Below are positions 1-7,402 of a stretch of DNA of 30,347 nt, piece by piece (position 1 is the first letter of the stretch; every line of letters begins with the position of its first letter). The DNA comes from JBIKLM01 sp044375105 (GTDB taxonomy: Bacteria; Planctomycetota; UBA1135; GCA-002686595): the NCBI GenBank assembly GCA_044375105.1, contig JBILNK010000031.1:1-30347 (forward strand), read 5' to 3'. Under the pieces are notes generated by a model. It saw only the letters and a list, made by a program, of their open reading frames with translations. It ran no database searches and had not been told where the DNA came from. The position numbers were made by a program, and so were the translations under genes.

Positions 1-2140
1 GGAATTCGGCGCTGGTCGAGAGGGTCAGACGCCGCTCGGGCGCGCCGGCGCGGGCCTCCATCTCGAAGACCTCGGCGGGCGCGAGCGCGGTGGAGCGCAG
101 GAAGCACAGCCGCGAGCCATCGGGGCTGAGGTCGAACTCCTCGACGCGGCCGAGCGGCGCGCTGAGCAGCTCGAACGGGCCCGCGGGCAGGCCGACCTGG
201 GCCAGGCGCTGGATGCCCGGATGGCTCTGGTTGCTGAGCAGGAACAGGCTCTGCCCGTCCGGCGCGAGCTGCACGTCGCGGACCTCGCTGCCCGCAGGGC
301 TCAGGACGCGGGGCTCCGCTTCCGCGAGCAGCTGCAGCAGCAGCTGCGCATGGCCCGAGCGCTCGGAAAGCCACCACAGGCCGCTGCCGTCCGGCAGCCA
401 GCCGGTCTGGGCGAAATCCCAGCCGATCCAGGCCGGATCGCGGCGGTGCTCGAGCACGCGCAGGGGCTGGCCCGGCTCGAGCAGGGCGATCCAGCGGTCT
501 TTGTTGTCCGTGGAGCGCAGCTCGAGCAGCAGGCGATCCCCTTGCGGGGCGAAACGCAGCTGCTCGATGCTCAGCTCGCGCGGCGCTGCCGGGTCGCTGG
601 CGGGCGGCTTGGGCTGTGGCTCGGCCGGGGCCGGCTCGGCGCCGGCGCCTGTTTCTGCGCCGGTTCCCGCGCCCGTGGATGCGCCCGTCGCCCCCTCGGT
701 CGGAGACGCCCCGGCCGCTTTGGCTGGGGTCTTGGCCGCTTCGGCCGCGCGGCGTTTCTCTTCGGCGCGGCGATCGCGGGCGGCCTCCAGCTCGGCCAAG
801 GGCCGATCGCGCCGCCCCGGCAGTTCCTGCAGATCGACTTCGATCTGGCTGCCGAGCTCGCGATCGAGCAGAAACAGGCGCTGGCCGGGCCGCGGCTCGA
901 GGCCCACCGGGGCGCGCACGGAGCGCGTCTCCACGAAACCCGAGTCGGTCACGTAGGCGGGCATCACGTCCTGCTGCCCCGGCCCGCCCCGGCCGCCGGC
1001 GGCGACGGCCAGATAGCGGCCGCTGGCGGACAGGTCGCGGCCGCGCTCTTCGAGCTCGGCCGGCAGATAGAAGGGCCGCGGGGCGCGGTAGGGATCCTCG
1101 CGCTCCAGCTCTCGGCTCCGCTCGCGCGCGGCGCGCTCGCGCTGCTGCCGCTCCGCCAGGGTCTGCATCAGACGCAGCTCCTCGCCGGCCAGCCCCTCGG
1201 GCTCTGGTTCGGGCTCGAGCTCCGGGTCCGCCTCGAAGCGCAGGCTGAACAGCTCCTCGAGCGCGCCGCTGGACAGTTCGAGGGCATAGACCTGTCCGTC
1301 GGCTTCGAAGGCGATGCGCTCGCCGCCCGCCAGGAAGCGCAGGGCGCTTTCGCGGCGCGAGCTGCGGGTCAGCTGCCGCGGGGCCTGACCGCCCGCGCTG
1401 TCGCGCAGGAACAGGTCGCCGCCCCACTCGAGCAGCTCGAGGGGCCCCTGACGCGCCTCCGGCCCGACGGGCCGCGCCCGGTCCAGGGCCTCGGCGGGCA
1501 GCTCCCGGCGCTCTTCGCCCCCGGCGCGATCGAGCCAGCGGGGCTCGAAGCCCTCGCCGTTGCCGAGGGGCCGCGAGAAGAACAGGGCCAGGCCGCCCGG
1601 GCGATAGCCGAGCCCGCGGGGCGTGGCCGCGAACCAGCTCGGGTCGCGCAGCCTCTGGCGCAGGTCGACCAGCAGGTCCCCGGGGGCCGCGCTCCGCGCC
1701 GACGCGGCGAGCGCCGGTTCCGAGGGGGGCGCCGGCGCCTCTGCGGCGCGGGGCGCCAGGCAGGCCGCCGGCCAACCCGCCAAGACCGACAAGACCGCCA
1801 GCGCCGCGCAGCGTCGGAGAGCCAGATGGACCGTCCCGAGCCGGGAGATCCAAGGCCCGGGCCGCTGATCGGGCCCCGCGGATCGCGCCCGGGCAGGGCT
1901 CGCCTCGGCGGCTCCCCGGCCCGGGTCGCTCCCGGGCCCCTGCCCTGCTTGCCGGAGGCCGTTCCCGGGGCGGCAGGCCGCGCCCGAGGCCCCGGGGGTG
2001 AAGAGCCATCCAGCGGTCCGGTCGCTCGGCTCGGGCCTCGGGTGCGGCGGCGGAAGGAGGCCGGGGCGGGCGGGGCTGGCTGCGGGAAGCGCGCCGGATG
2101 CCCGCGGGGCGCCCGCGCGCCGGGCGATCGGGAAAGGCAT
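1..2140 (-). CDS. S9 family peptidase (DPP-IV/prolyl oligopeptidase type), N-terminal part, runs off left edge
   Basis: The minus strand is open from an ATG at 2140 to the window edge, about 713 codons. From about residue 150 it reads as a beta-propeller with PD40/WD40-like blades: LAPDGQSLFLL, LSPDGSRLCFL and LPDGSGLWWL are visible. This is the N-terminal domain of S9 dipeptidyl peptidases, which cleave peptides after proline or similar residues; the Ser-Asp-His hydrolase domain would lie left of position 1. A hydrophobic stretch resembling a signal peptide (LAVLSVLAGWPAAC) lies near residues 115-128. The 105 residues before it are Pro/Arg/Gly-rich and look disordered, so a CTG at 1825 is an alternative start. 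ATG 2140 is preferred because it lies exactly 6 nt after a TAGGCT box. A long Ala/Glu/Pro/Thr-rich linker interrupts the propeller (about positions 790-600). Family confidence is good; the start is uncertain. Confidence 0.75.
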   Translation of the reverse strand, partial: MPFPIARRAGAPRASGALPAASPARPGLLPPPHPRPEPSDRTAGWLFTPGASGAACRPGNGLRQAGQGPGSDPGRGAAEASPARARSAGPDQRPGPWISRLGTVHLALRRCAALAVLSVLAGWPAACLAPRAAEAPAPPSEPALAASARSAAPGDLLVDLRQRLRDPSWFAATPRGLGYRPGGLALFFSRPLGNGEGFEPRWLDRAGGEERRELPAEALDRARPVGPEARQGPLELLEWGGDLFLRDSAGGQAPRQLTRSSRRESALRFLAGGERIAFEADGQVYALELSSGALEELFSLRFEADPELEPEPEPEGLAGEELRLMQTLAERQQRERAARERSRELEREDPYRAPRPFYLPAELEERGRDLSASGRYLAVAAGGRGGPGQQDVMPAYVTDSGFVETRSVRAPVGLEPRPGQRLFLLDRELGSQIEVDLQELPGRRDRPLAELEAARDRRAEEKRRAAEAAKTPAKAAGASPTEGATGASTGAGTGAETGAGAEPAPAEPQPKPPASDPAAPRELSIEQLRFAPQGDRLLLELRSTDNKDRWIALLEPGQPLRVLEHRRDPAWIGWDFAQTGWLPDGSGLWWLSERSGHAQLLLQLLAEAEPRVLSPAGSEVRDVQLAPDGQSLFLLSNQSHPGIQRLAQVGLPAGPFELLSAPLGRVEEFDLSPDGSRLCFLRSTALAPAEVFEMEARAGAPERRLTLSTSAEF

Positions 2141-2253
2141 TCCCAGAGCCTAGCGATCCGGATTCGAGCCGGCTCAAGGACCGGCGCCGAACGGCCGAGG
2201 TACCCGGCGCCGCGGAGCGGGTCCCCCTGCCGCGGACCGAACGGGGAAAACAC
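1826..2253. other. Region between divergent genes; probably partly coding on minus
   Basis: If the peptidase starts at ATG 2140, most of this stretch codes for its low-complexity N-terminal extension, and only 2141-2253 is the divergent intergenic region. If the peptidase starts near 1825, the whole stretch is a long leader. I see no tRNA or conserved RNA here. Confidence 0.4.
2147..2152 (-). promoter_or_regulatory. Putative -10 box TAGGCT before the S9 peptidase
   Basis: On the minus strand GCTAGGCT is followed by 6 nt and then ATG (2140). TAGGCT fits the TANNNT -10 pattern common in GC-rich bacteria, and the spacing would put the first transcribed base on or next to the start codon. No recognisable -35 box is seen. 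Confidence 0.4.
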
Positions 2254-2574
2254 ATGCACGCCAAGCGCCACTCGACTTCGCTTCCGGGGACCGTCCTGAT
2301 CCTGTTGGCCGCCTGCCTGGGCAGCGGCTGCGCCAGCGCCTTCCGCGGGGATCTGCGCGGTCACCACTCCGGCGACTACACCGCCCTGCCGGCGGACTGG
2401 AACCTGGAGGGCCGCGCCGAGCTGGTCGAAGCACAGGCCCCGGCGCTCGGCGCGGCGGATTCTCCCGCGCACTTCGAGCAGGACTATCAGCGCCGCGTCG
2501 ATCGCCTGGGCTCGAGCGGCACGGCCGCCAAGAGCTGCGCGGACTTCCTGGCGGGCTGCTTCGGCATGCGCTGA
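2254..2574 (+). CDS. Small hypothetical lipoprotein
   Basis: The protein is 106 residues. It has a charged start (MHAKRH), a hydrophobic stretch and a lipobox LGSGC, so it should be processed by signal peptidase II and anchored to a membrane through the Cys near residue 26. The mature part is short and hydrophilic, with two more cysteines close to the C-terminus (CADFLAGC), and matches no family I recognise. A purine-rich GGGGA lies 6 nt before the ATG, one of the few Shine-Dalgarno-like sites in the window. The gene is divergent from the S9 peptidase and convergent with the SDR gene, with a strong hairpin between them. Confidence 0.75.
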   Translation: MHAKRHSTSLPGTVLILLAACLGSGCASAFRGDLRGHHSGDYTALPADWNLEGRAELVEAQAPALGAADSPAHFEQDYQRRVDRLGSSGTAAKSCADFLAGCFGMR

Positions 2575-2648
2575 CGGCGGCTGCGCCCTGCGCGGAGACC
2601 CGCGCTTTCGCCGCCATAGGCGGTGGCGCCACAAACGACGGGCGCGTC

Positions 2649-2675
2649 ATCGGCTCGGGCCAAGCCCGAGCCGAT
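2649..2675. terminator. Bidirectional terminator hairpin between convergent genes
   Basis: A perfect 12-bp stem (ATCGGCTCGGGC) with a 3-nt loop is followed on plus by CGTTT. It lies between the end of the small lipoprotein gene (2574) and the end of the SDR gene (2709), so it can stop transcripts from both sides. Confidence 0.75.
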
Positions 2676-2708
2676 CGTTTGGCGCCAGGCGCGCCGCGTG
2701 GGTCCCGG

Positions 2709-3542
2709 TCAACGCCGCGCCGCCCCGGGATCGATCTCGCCGTCGCGCCACAGGCTGCGGCCTTCCATCCCACCGGCGATGGTCAGGGTCTGGCCGGTGA
2801 TGTGCGCGGCGCCCTGGGGTGAGCACAGGAACACCGCGGCGGCGGCCACGTCGCGGGCGGCGCCGAGCTGGCGCAGCGCCATGGTCGAGAGGGCCCGCCG
2901 CACGCGCTGGGGATCGTCGAGGGCCGCGCGGGCCATCTCCGTGCGCGTCCAGCCCGGCTCGATCAGGTTGATGCGCGCGCGCGGATCGAGCCGCACCAGC
3001 TCGTTCTTGAGGCTCAGCATCAGGCCCACCAGGCCGCTCTTGGCGGCGGCGTAATCGCTGTGCCCGCGCTCGCCGAAACGGCCGGCGGTGGAGCCGATCA
3101 GGACCGCGGCCGCGCCGCCGCCGTCCGGGTGCGGCCCGCAGGCGGCCAGGGCCTGTCCGAAGGCCCGCAGGGTGTAGGCCGGGCCGAGCAGGTTGATCGC
3201 CACGGTCTCGGCGAAGCGCGCCGGCGGCAGCGCGTAGAGCGGGCGCTCGTCGCTGGGCCAGTGCCCCGCGTTGGCGACGCACAGGTCGAGCCGGCCGAAA
3301 CGCTCCAAGGCCGCTTGGGACACGGCCTCGAGGGCCGCCGGATCGCGCACGTCCGCCGCCAGGCACAGGGTCTCCCCGGGCAGGTCCTCGGCACGGGCGA
3401 AGTCTTCGAGTTCGCGCAGGCGCGAGCCCGCGGACAGCACCAGGCGCGCCCCGGCGCGGTGGAAGTGGCGGGCCAGCTCGCGGCCAATGCCCCCGGAGGC
3501 CCCCGTGATCCATGCGACCCTCTGCCGCAGTTGTTGGTCCAT
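2709..3542 (-). CDS. Short-chain dehydrogenase/reductase (SDR)
   Basis: A 277-residue classical SDR. It has the glycine-rich nucleotide-binding motif TGASGGIG (residues 13-20), a D64 after strand 3, the NAG motif (91-93), Asn117, and the catalytic set Ser151, Tyr164 and Lys168 (YAAAK). Near the C-terminus the typical GQTLTIAGGM stretch is present. It should oxidise or reduce a hydroxyl or keto substrate with NAD(P)(H) in the cytosol. The substrate cannot be read from sequence, and the neighbours (two lipoproteins) do not hint at a pathway. A TAGTCT -10 box ends 6 nt before the ATG, so the mRNA may be leaderless. The gene shares a 41-bp divergent promoter region with the DUF4920-like gene. Confidence 0.9.
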   Translation of the reverse strand: MDQQLRQRVAWITGASGGIGRELARHFHRAGARLVLSAGSRLRELEDFARAEDLPGETLCLAADVRDPAALEAVSQAALERFGRLDLCVANAGHWPSDERPLYALPPARFAETVAINLLGPAYTLRAFGQALAACGPHPDGGGAAAVLIGSTAGRFGERGHSDYAAAKSGLVGLMLSLKNELVRLDPRARINLIEPGWTRTEMARAALDDPQRVRRALSTMALRQLGAARDVAAAAVFLCSPQGAAHITGQTLTIAGGMEGRSLWRDGEIDPGAARR

Positions 3543-3548
3543 CCGCAG

Positions 3549-3558
3549 AGACTAGCTT
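3549..3558. promoter_or_regulatory. Overlapping divergent -10 boxes
   Basis: The sequence AGACTAGCTT reads TAGTCT on minus (6 nt before the SDR ATG at 3542) and TAGCTT on plus (25 nt before the ATG at 3584). The two TANNNT boxes share the CTAG core, so the divergent promoters would compete for the same site. Confidence 0.4.
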
Positions 3559-3583
3559 CCCAGGGTCCCTGCACCACCCCACC

Positions 3584-3994
3584 ATGCGCTCCCTCCCGCT
3601 GCTGCTGATCGCGCTCCTGCCCCTCTCCGCCTGCAACCCGCGTTCGCCCGCGCCGGCCGAACAGAGCCCGAGCGCCGCCGTCGCCGGCCTTTTCGGAGAT
3701 GAGCTGCCCGCCGGCGCCAGCCCGCGCGCCGTGGCCGAGGTCCTGGCCAGCCCCGAGGAAGGCCAGGAGCTGGTGCTCGCCGGCAAGGTGGCCAAGGTCT
3801 GCCAGGCCTCGGGCTGTTGGCTCGAGCTCGAAGGCGCGCCCGCCAACCTGACCCTGGTGTTCGAGACCGCCAGCGGCGGCGAGTTCACCGTGCCCAAGGA
3901 CCTGGCCGGGCGCTCGATCCTGGCCTACGGCCGCCTCGAAAAGGTCGGCGGCGAGCTGCAGCTCGTGGCCCGCGGCCTGTCCGTGCAGCCCTGA
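3584..3994 (+). CDS. DUF4920-like lipoprotein
   Basis: The product is 136 residues. The signal sequence ends in a lipobox LSAC with the modified Cys at residue 17. The mature domain has the pattern GKVAKVCQASGCWLEL (C73, G77-C78-W79), then a strand with F-T-V-P and DLAGRSILAYG. This is the layout of the DUF4920 family: small OB-like beta domains found in exported proteins, of unknown function. Whether the conserved cysteines bind metal or form a disulfide is not known to me. The stop codon is the first of a series: an 18-bp tandem repeat starts at the 3' end of the gene and carries the stop codon in each unit but one. Confidence 0.75.
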   Translation: MRSLPLLLIALLPLSACNPRSPAPAEQSPSAAVAGLFGDELPAGASPRAVAEVLASPEEGQELVLAGKVAKVCQASGCWLELEGAPANLTLVFETASGGEFTVPKDLAGRSILAYGRLEKVGGELQLVARGLSVQP

Positions 3995-4103
3995 CAGTCC
4001 GTGCAGCTCCGACAGTCACTGCAGGTCTGACAGTCCGTGCAGGTCTGACAGTCCGTGCAGGTCTGACAGTCCGTGCAGGTCTGACAGTCCGTGCAGGTCT
4101 GAC
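3991..4103 (+). repeat. 18-bp tandem repeat, six units, starting at the stop codon of the DUF4920-like gene
   Basis: The unit is ctgacagtccgtgcaggt. Four identical copies occupy 4027-4098. Two diverged copies precede them (3991-4008, 4009-4026), a 5-nt partial follows, and a related stretch (tgtccgtgcagcc) forms the last codons of the gene. The unit therefore looks like a duplicated gene end. In the gene's frame each unit carries a TGA, except the second where it has become CGA. Confidence 0.95.
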
Positions 4104-4325
4104 CGCCTGCGAGGAACTCAACCCGGGCTGCGCTCGAGCAGCCCGCCCGCAGGCCTCTCTGCCGCCACCCGGCGGCCTACAAGGGCGTTTGGCCGCTCGG
4201 CGCGAGACGCTCGAGTTTCGCCGACCAGCCCGCGGCGCTGCCCGCCGGCCTTCGGACCCGATCCGGGGGCACACGCGCGTGGCCCCCGCGAGCGATCGGC
4301 TGCCGCTCGCTCGGTGCCGGAGCGC
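3995..4325. other. Intergenic region: tandem repeat and hairpins, no gene
   Basis: The left third is the 18-bp repeat. To its right lie a two-tier hairpin (4105-4154) and a smaller inverted repeat (4264-4287, gggggc/gccccc arms). Nothing else stands out up to the convergent phosphatase gene. Confidence 0.6.
4105..4154 (+). terminator. Candidate terminator after the DUF4920-like gene
   Basis: An outer stem gcctgcg/cgcaggc encloses an inner perfect stem gggctgc/gcagccc. The hairpin is followed by cctctctgcc rather than a clean T-run, so termination efficiency is doubtful. Confidence 0.35.
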
Positions 4326-4745
4326 CTATTCCCGCGCGAGCCAATCGCGCAGGCGCTGCTCGATCTCGTCGCGGGTCGCGCGGTAGGCCGCCAGCACCGT
4401 CTCGCGATCGCCGCGCACGGTGTAGGGATCGCGCACGGGCCAGACCAGCAGCCGCGTCTGGCGCGGCAGCGTCGGCGCTTCCTCCAGGGCCGTGCGCGAC
4501 AGCGCGATCAGGATCTCGGGCGGGTCCTGCAGCAGGCGGTGCACGAACTTGCTCTCGAGGTCCGAGATGTCCACGCCCCGCTCGGCCATCACCTGGACCG
4601 TCTCGGGCTGCACGCCGATCGGATGCACGCCGCCGGATTGGGCGCGATAGCGCTCGGGCGCCAGGTGCCTGAGCCAGCCTTCCCCCATCGGGCTGCGGCA
4701 GGCATTGCCGATGCACAGGAACAGGACTCGGGGCGGGCTTTGCAT
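4326..4745 (-). CDS. Low-molecular-weight protein tyrosine phosphatase / arsenate reductase family protein
   Basis: The protein is 139 residues from the ATG at 4745; a TTG two codons upstream is an alternative start. It begins with the P-loop C11-IGNAC-R17-S18, the CX5R signature of this fold, and has the general-acid region V-R-D106-P107-Y. The sequence C-x-G-N-x-C-R-S-P-M is shared by LMW phosphatases and thioredoxin-type arsenate reductases, so either dephosphorylation of tyrosine phosphates or arsenate reduction is possible. No arsenic-resistance gene is adjacent. The two glycosyltransferases upstream are in the opposite orientation; an LMW-PTP beside polysaccharide genes would suit a role in regulating export, but no tyrosine kinase is visible here. 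Confidence 0.85.
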   Translation of the reverse strand: MQSPPRVLFLCIGNACRSPMGEGWLRHLAPERYRAQSGGVHPIGVQPETVQVMAERGVDISDLESKFVHRLLQDPPEILIALSRTALEEAPTLPRQTRLLVWPVRDPYTVRGDRETVLAAYRATRDEIEQRLRDWLARE

Positions 4746-5013
4746 GCCCAAAGTTTCGACCGGGGACCGCCGCGGGTCGAGCGCGGCGCCCGGCCGCGGC
4801 GGCGCTTTGGGAAGCCGGGGCAGCGCGCCGCCTTGGGCCAGCGGAATGCGCCGGGGCCGGCTCGCCTCTGGGCGGCCACGGGGCCACGGCGAGCGCGCGA
4901 CCCTGCGCCACCAGCCGGGCGGGCCGGGCTGACCTGGTCGGCCGGGATCAGCCGAATCGGCGGGATCGCCGGGCGGTCTCGCGTCCCGGCGGCTGCCGCC
5001 CGGCTCCGGCCGC

Positions 5014-5019
5014 TAGGCT
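5014..5019 (+). promoter_or_regulatory. Putative -10 box TAGGCT before the GT4 pair
   Basis: GCTAGGCT ends 10 nt before the ATG at 5030. With the usual 6-7 nt from -10 to the start site, the leader would be only a few bases. There is no Shine-Dalgarno sequence between box and start. Confidence 0.4.
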
Positions 5020-5029
5020 CTCGCGCGAC

Positions 5030-6082
5030 ATGCGCCTGGGCTTCGACCTCTCGCCGCTCGCCGGCTTCGGCTCCCTCGGCGTGCGGCGCGCCTGTTCCGG
5101 GCTCTACGAAGCCCTGCGCGCCCGGGGCCGCTTCGAGTGGCTGCCGCTCGAGCCGCCGCCGGGCCTCGGCTCCCTGCGCTGGCGCCAGTGGGAGCTGCCC
5201 AGGCGGGCGGAACGAGCGGGGCTGCGCGGCCTGCACAACACGCTTTCGGCGCTGCCCCTGCTCGGCCGGATGCCGCTCCTGCAGACCGTCTACGAGCTGC
5301 CCTGGCGCCGCGGCGAGCGCGAGGGCGCGGACGTCGTGCACCGCGCTTGGGTGCACGTCGGGGCGCGCCGCGCGGCGGCGGTGCTCGTGCCCAGCCCGGC
5401 CACCCAGGCGGACTGGTGCGCCGAGTTGCCGCGCGCTCGGCGCGGGCCGCAGCTCGTGCCCTTCGGCGGCGCGGAGCGCCTCCCGCGGATCGAACCGGAA
5501 CGCGCCCGGGCCGAGGTGCGCCGGCTGCTCTGCGTCGAGCGTCCCTACCTGCTGGCCCTGGGCGCCACGCGGCCCAAGAAGCGCCTGCCCGAGCTGGTCG
5601 CGGCCCTCAGCGCGGTCCCGGCGGCGCGAGGGCTCTCGCTGCTGGTCAGCGGCGCGCGCTCGGAATGCTTGGCCCAGGCCGAAGCCCTGGCCGAGCGCGC
5701 GGGGCTCGAGCTGATCGCCCTCGACGGGCGCCTCGGGCGGCCCGCCAGCGAGCCCGAGCTCGCCGCCCTGCTGGCCGGCGCGCGGGCCCTGCTCAGCGCA
5801 GCGAGATCCGAGGGCTTCGGCTTCCCCGTGCTCGAAGCCCTCGCTCAGGGCACCCCGGCGCTGGTGCAGGCCAACTCGGGCCCCGAGCTGAGTTTCCCGG
5901 CCGTCCGCTCGATCGATTTCGCGGATCCCGCGGCGCTTTCGGCGGCCCTCGAAGCCGCCCTGGGCGCGGACGCTGCCGCGCGGCAGGCGCTGGTCGACAG
6001 CGTGCGCCCCTTCACCTGGGAACGCGCTGCCGCGGCCGTCGAAGCGCTCTGGTCGTCGGTCGTGGAAGGCGAGCGGCCATGA
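5030..6082 (+). CDS. Glycosyltransferase family 4 (GT-B fold)
   Basis: A 350-residue GT-B glycosyltransferase. The N-terminal half (MRLGFDLSPLAG) is the acceptor domain. The C-terminal half carries the donor-binding features: LLALGATRPKKRLPEL (from residue 175; the K-R region contacts the diphosphate) and the E-x7-E motif in S-EGFGFPVLEAL (E261, E269). GT4 enzymes move a sugar from a nucleotide-sugar to a lipid-linked or glycan acceptor at the cytosolic side of the membrane. Donor and acceptor cannot be named. The TGA overlaps the ATG of the next gene (ATGA), so the two are translationally coupled. The start is set by the ATG and the adjacent -10 box. Confidence 0.88.
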   Translation: MRLGFDLSPLAGFGSLGVRRACSGLYEALRARGRFEWLPLEPPPGLGSLRWRQWELPRRAERAGLRGLHNTLSALPLLGRMPLLQTVYELPWRRGEREGADVVHRAWVHVGARRAAAVLVPSPATQADWCAELPRARRGPQLVPFGGAERLPRIEPERARAEVRRLLCVERPYLLALGATRPKKRLPELVAALSAVPAARGLSLLVSGARSECLAQAEALAERAGLELIALDGRLGRPASEPELAALLAGARALLSAARSEGFGFPVLEALAQGTPALVQANSGPELSFPAVRSIDFADPAALSAALEAALGADAAARQALVDSVRPFTWERAAAAVEALWSSVVEGERP

Positions 6083-7203
6083 GCGCTCCGCGGGTCCTGG
6101 TGCTCGGCAGCGTGCTCGGGCAAACGCGCTCCGGCGTGGCGCGCCACGCCGAGAACGCCCTGCCGCGCGCCGCGCGGCTGCTGGCGGAGCAGGGCGGGCG
6201 ACTCTTGGTGCTGGGCCCCGCTCGCGAGCCCGACTGGCTGACGGCCGCGCGCGCCGCGGGCGCTCCGCTCGAGCACCGGCCCGCCGACCTGGGCCAGGGA
6301 CCGCTGGCGCGCTGGCGCCGCGAAGGTCCGGCCCTCTCGGCCTGCCTAGCCGCGCACCCGGGCCCCTGGGTCCTGCACCAGGGGCACCTGCCCCTGCCGC
6401 GGGGGCTGCCTCCCGAGCTGCCGCTGTGTTGGATGCTGCACGATCCCCGCCAGCTCGATGCGCAGCTGGTCGGCGGGCTGCGCGCGCGCCTGGGACGGCG
6501 GCTGCTGGGCCAAGCCGCCGCGCGCGCTGCGCAGGTCGTTGTTCCGAGCCGCAGCGTGGCCGGCGATCTGGCGGCGCGCTTTCCAAGCCTGGCCCACAAG
6601 CTGTCGGTAGCGCGCCACGGCAGCGATCATTTCGTGCCGGAGCCGCGCGAGCCCGGGCGCTATCTGCTGGGCCTCGGGCACCTCGAAAAACGCAAGAATT
6701 GGGGCCTGATCCTGCGCGCCCTGGCCCTCGATCCGGGGCTGCCCCCGCTGCTGCTGTGCGGGCGCGACGTGGCCGGCGAAGCGCGGCGCCTCGCGCGCTT
6801 GGCGGCCGAGCTCGGGCTCGGCGCACGCTACCAGCAGCGGGGTCCGGTGCCGGAAGCCGAGCTGCCCGCGCTCTACGCCAGCGCCGCGGCCCTGGTGCTT
6901 CCGAGCCGCATGGAAGGCTTCGGCTTGCCGGTGCTCGAAGCCCAGCTCGCCGGCGTGCCGGTGACCCTGGCCCGCGCCGGGGCCCTGCCCGAGGTCGGCG
7001 GCCCCCAGGCGATCTCCTTCGATCCGCGCTCGCCCGAACAAGCCCTGCACGCCCTGCGCGCCGCCCTGGCCAAGGGCCCCGCCGAACTGGCCGCCGCCCG
7101 GCGCCACGCCCAGGGCTTCCGCTGGGACCACGCCGCGCGCCAACTGGTCGACGCCTGGATCGCCTGCAGCGTTGCGCGGCCCGCGCCGCCAAGCCGCGGC
7201 TGA
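6079..7203 (+). CDS. Glycosyltransferase family 4 (GT-B fold)
   Basis: The enzyme is 374 residues. Domain landmarks in order are the N-terminal strand RVLVLGSVLG with a G-rich turn and the SGVARHAENAL helix, HD (121-122) in the acceptor domain, VPSRSVAGDL before the linker, YLLGLGHLEKRKN (K-R donor loop, about 195-207), and the E-x7-E motif (E279, E287) in MEGFGLPVLEAQLAG. It should add a sugar to the same growing glycan as the overlapping upstream enzyme. It looks like a diverged paralogue of that enzyme rather than a copy. No T-rich terminator follows; an imperfectly placed palindrome (cttttcgcgaaaag, 7226-7239) is the only structure before the convergent gene. Confidence 0.9.
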   Translation: MSAPRVLVLGSVLGQTRSGVARHAENALPRAARLLAEQGGRLLVLGPAREPDWLTAARAAGAPLEHRPADLGQGPLARWRREGPALSACLAAHPGPWVLHQGHLPLPRGLPPELPLCWMLHDPRQLDAQLVGGLRARLGRRLLGQAAARAAQVVVPSRSVAGDLAARFPSLAHKLSVARHGSDHFVPEPREPGRYLLGLGHLEKRKNWGLILRALALDPGLPPLLLCGRDVAGEARRLARLAAELGLGARYQQRGPVPEAELPALYASAAALVLPSRMEGFGLPVLEAQLAGVPVTLARAGALPEVGGPQAISFDPRSPEQALHALRAALAKGPAELAAARRHAQGFRWDHAARQLVDAWIACSVARPAPPSRG

Positions 7204-7402
7204 GACCCGCTCCGCTCGGCGCCCGCTTTTCGCGAAAAGGAACCGCAGGCCAGGTCGGGCCGACCGGCCCACCGAGGCAAGCCGAAGCGGCGCGCCTCCC
7301 TGGGCCCTCGAGCGCCTGGCAGGCCGGCGCCGCACCGTGCTCGGCCCGTGCGCAGCGGCCGCGACTCCCGAAGGGAGCGGCCTGCTGGCTGACCAGCGCC
7401 GG

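Noticed and set aside
3991..4103. CRISPR array
   Set aside because: The 18-bp units are contiguous, with no unique spacers between them.
4589..7192. An 867-codon open frame on minus opposite the two GT4 genes
   Set aside because: The GT4 motifs on plus are clear; the shadow is Arg/Ala-rich without domains.
7226..7239. Palindrome cttttcgcgaaaag as an operator or terminator
   Set aside because: It is short, with no G/C stem and no copy elsewhere. It may be chance between two convergent genes.
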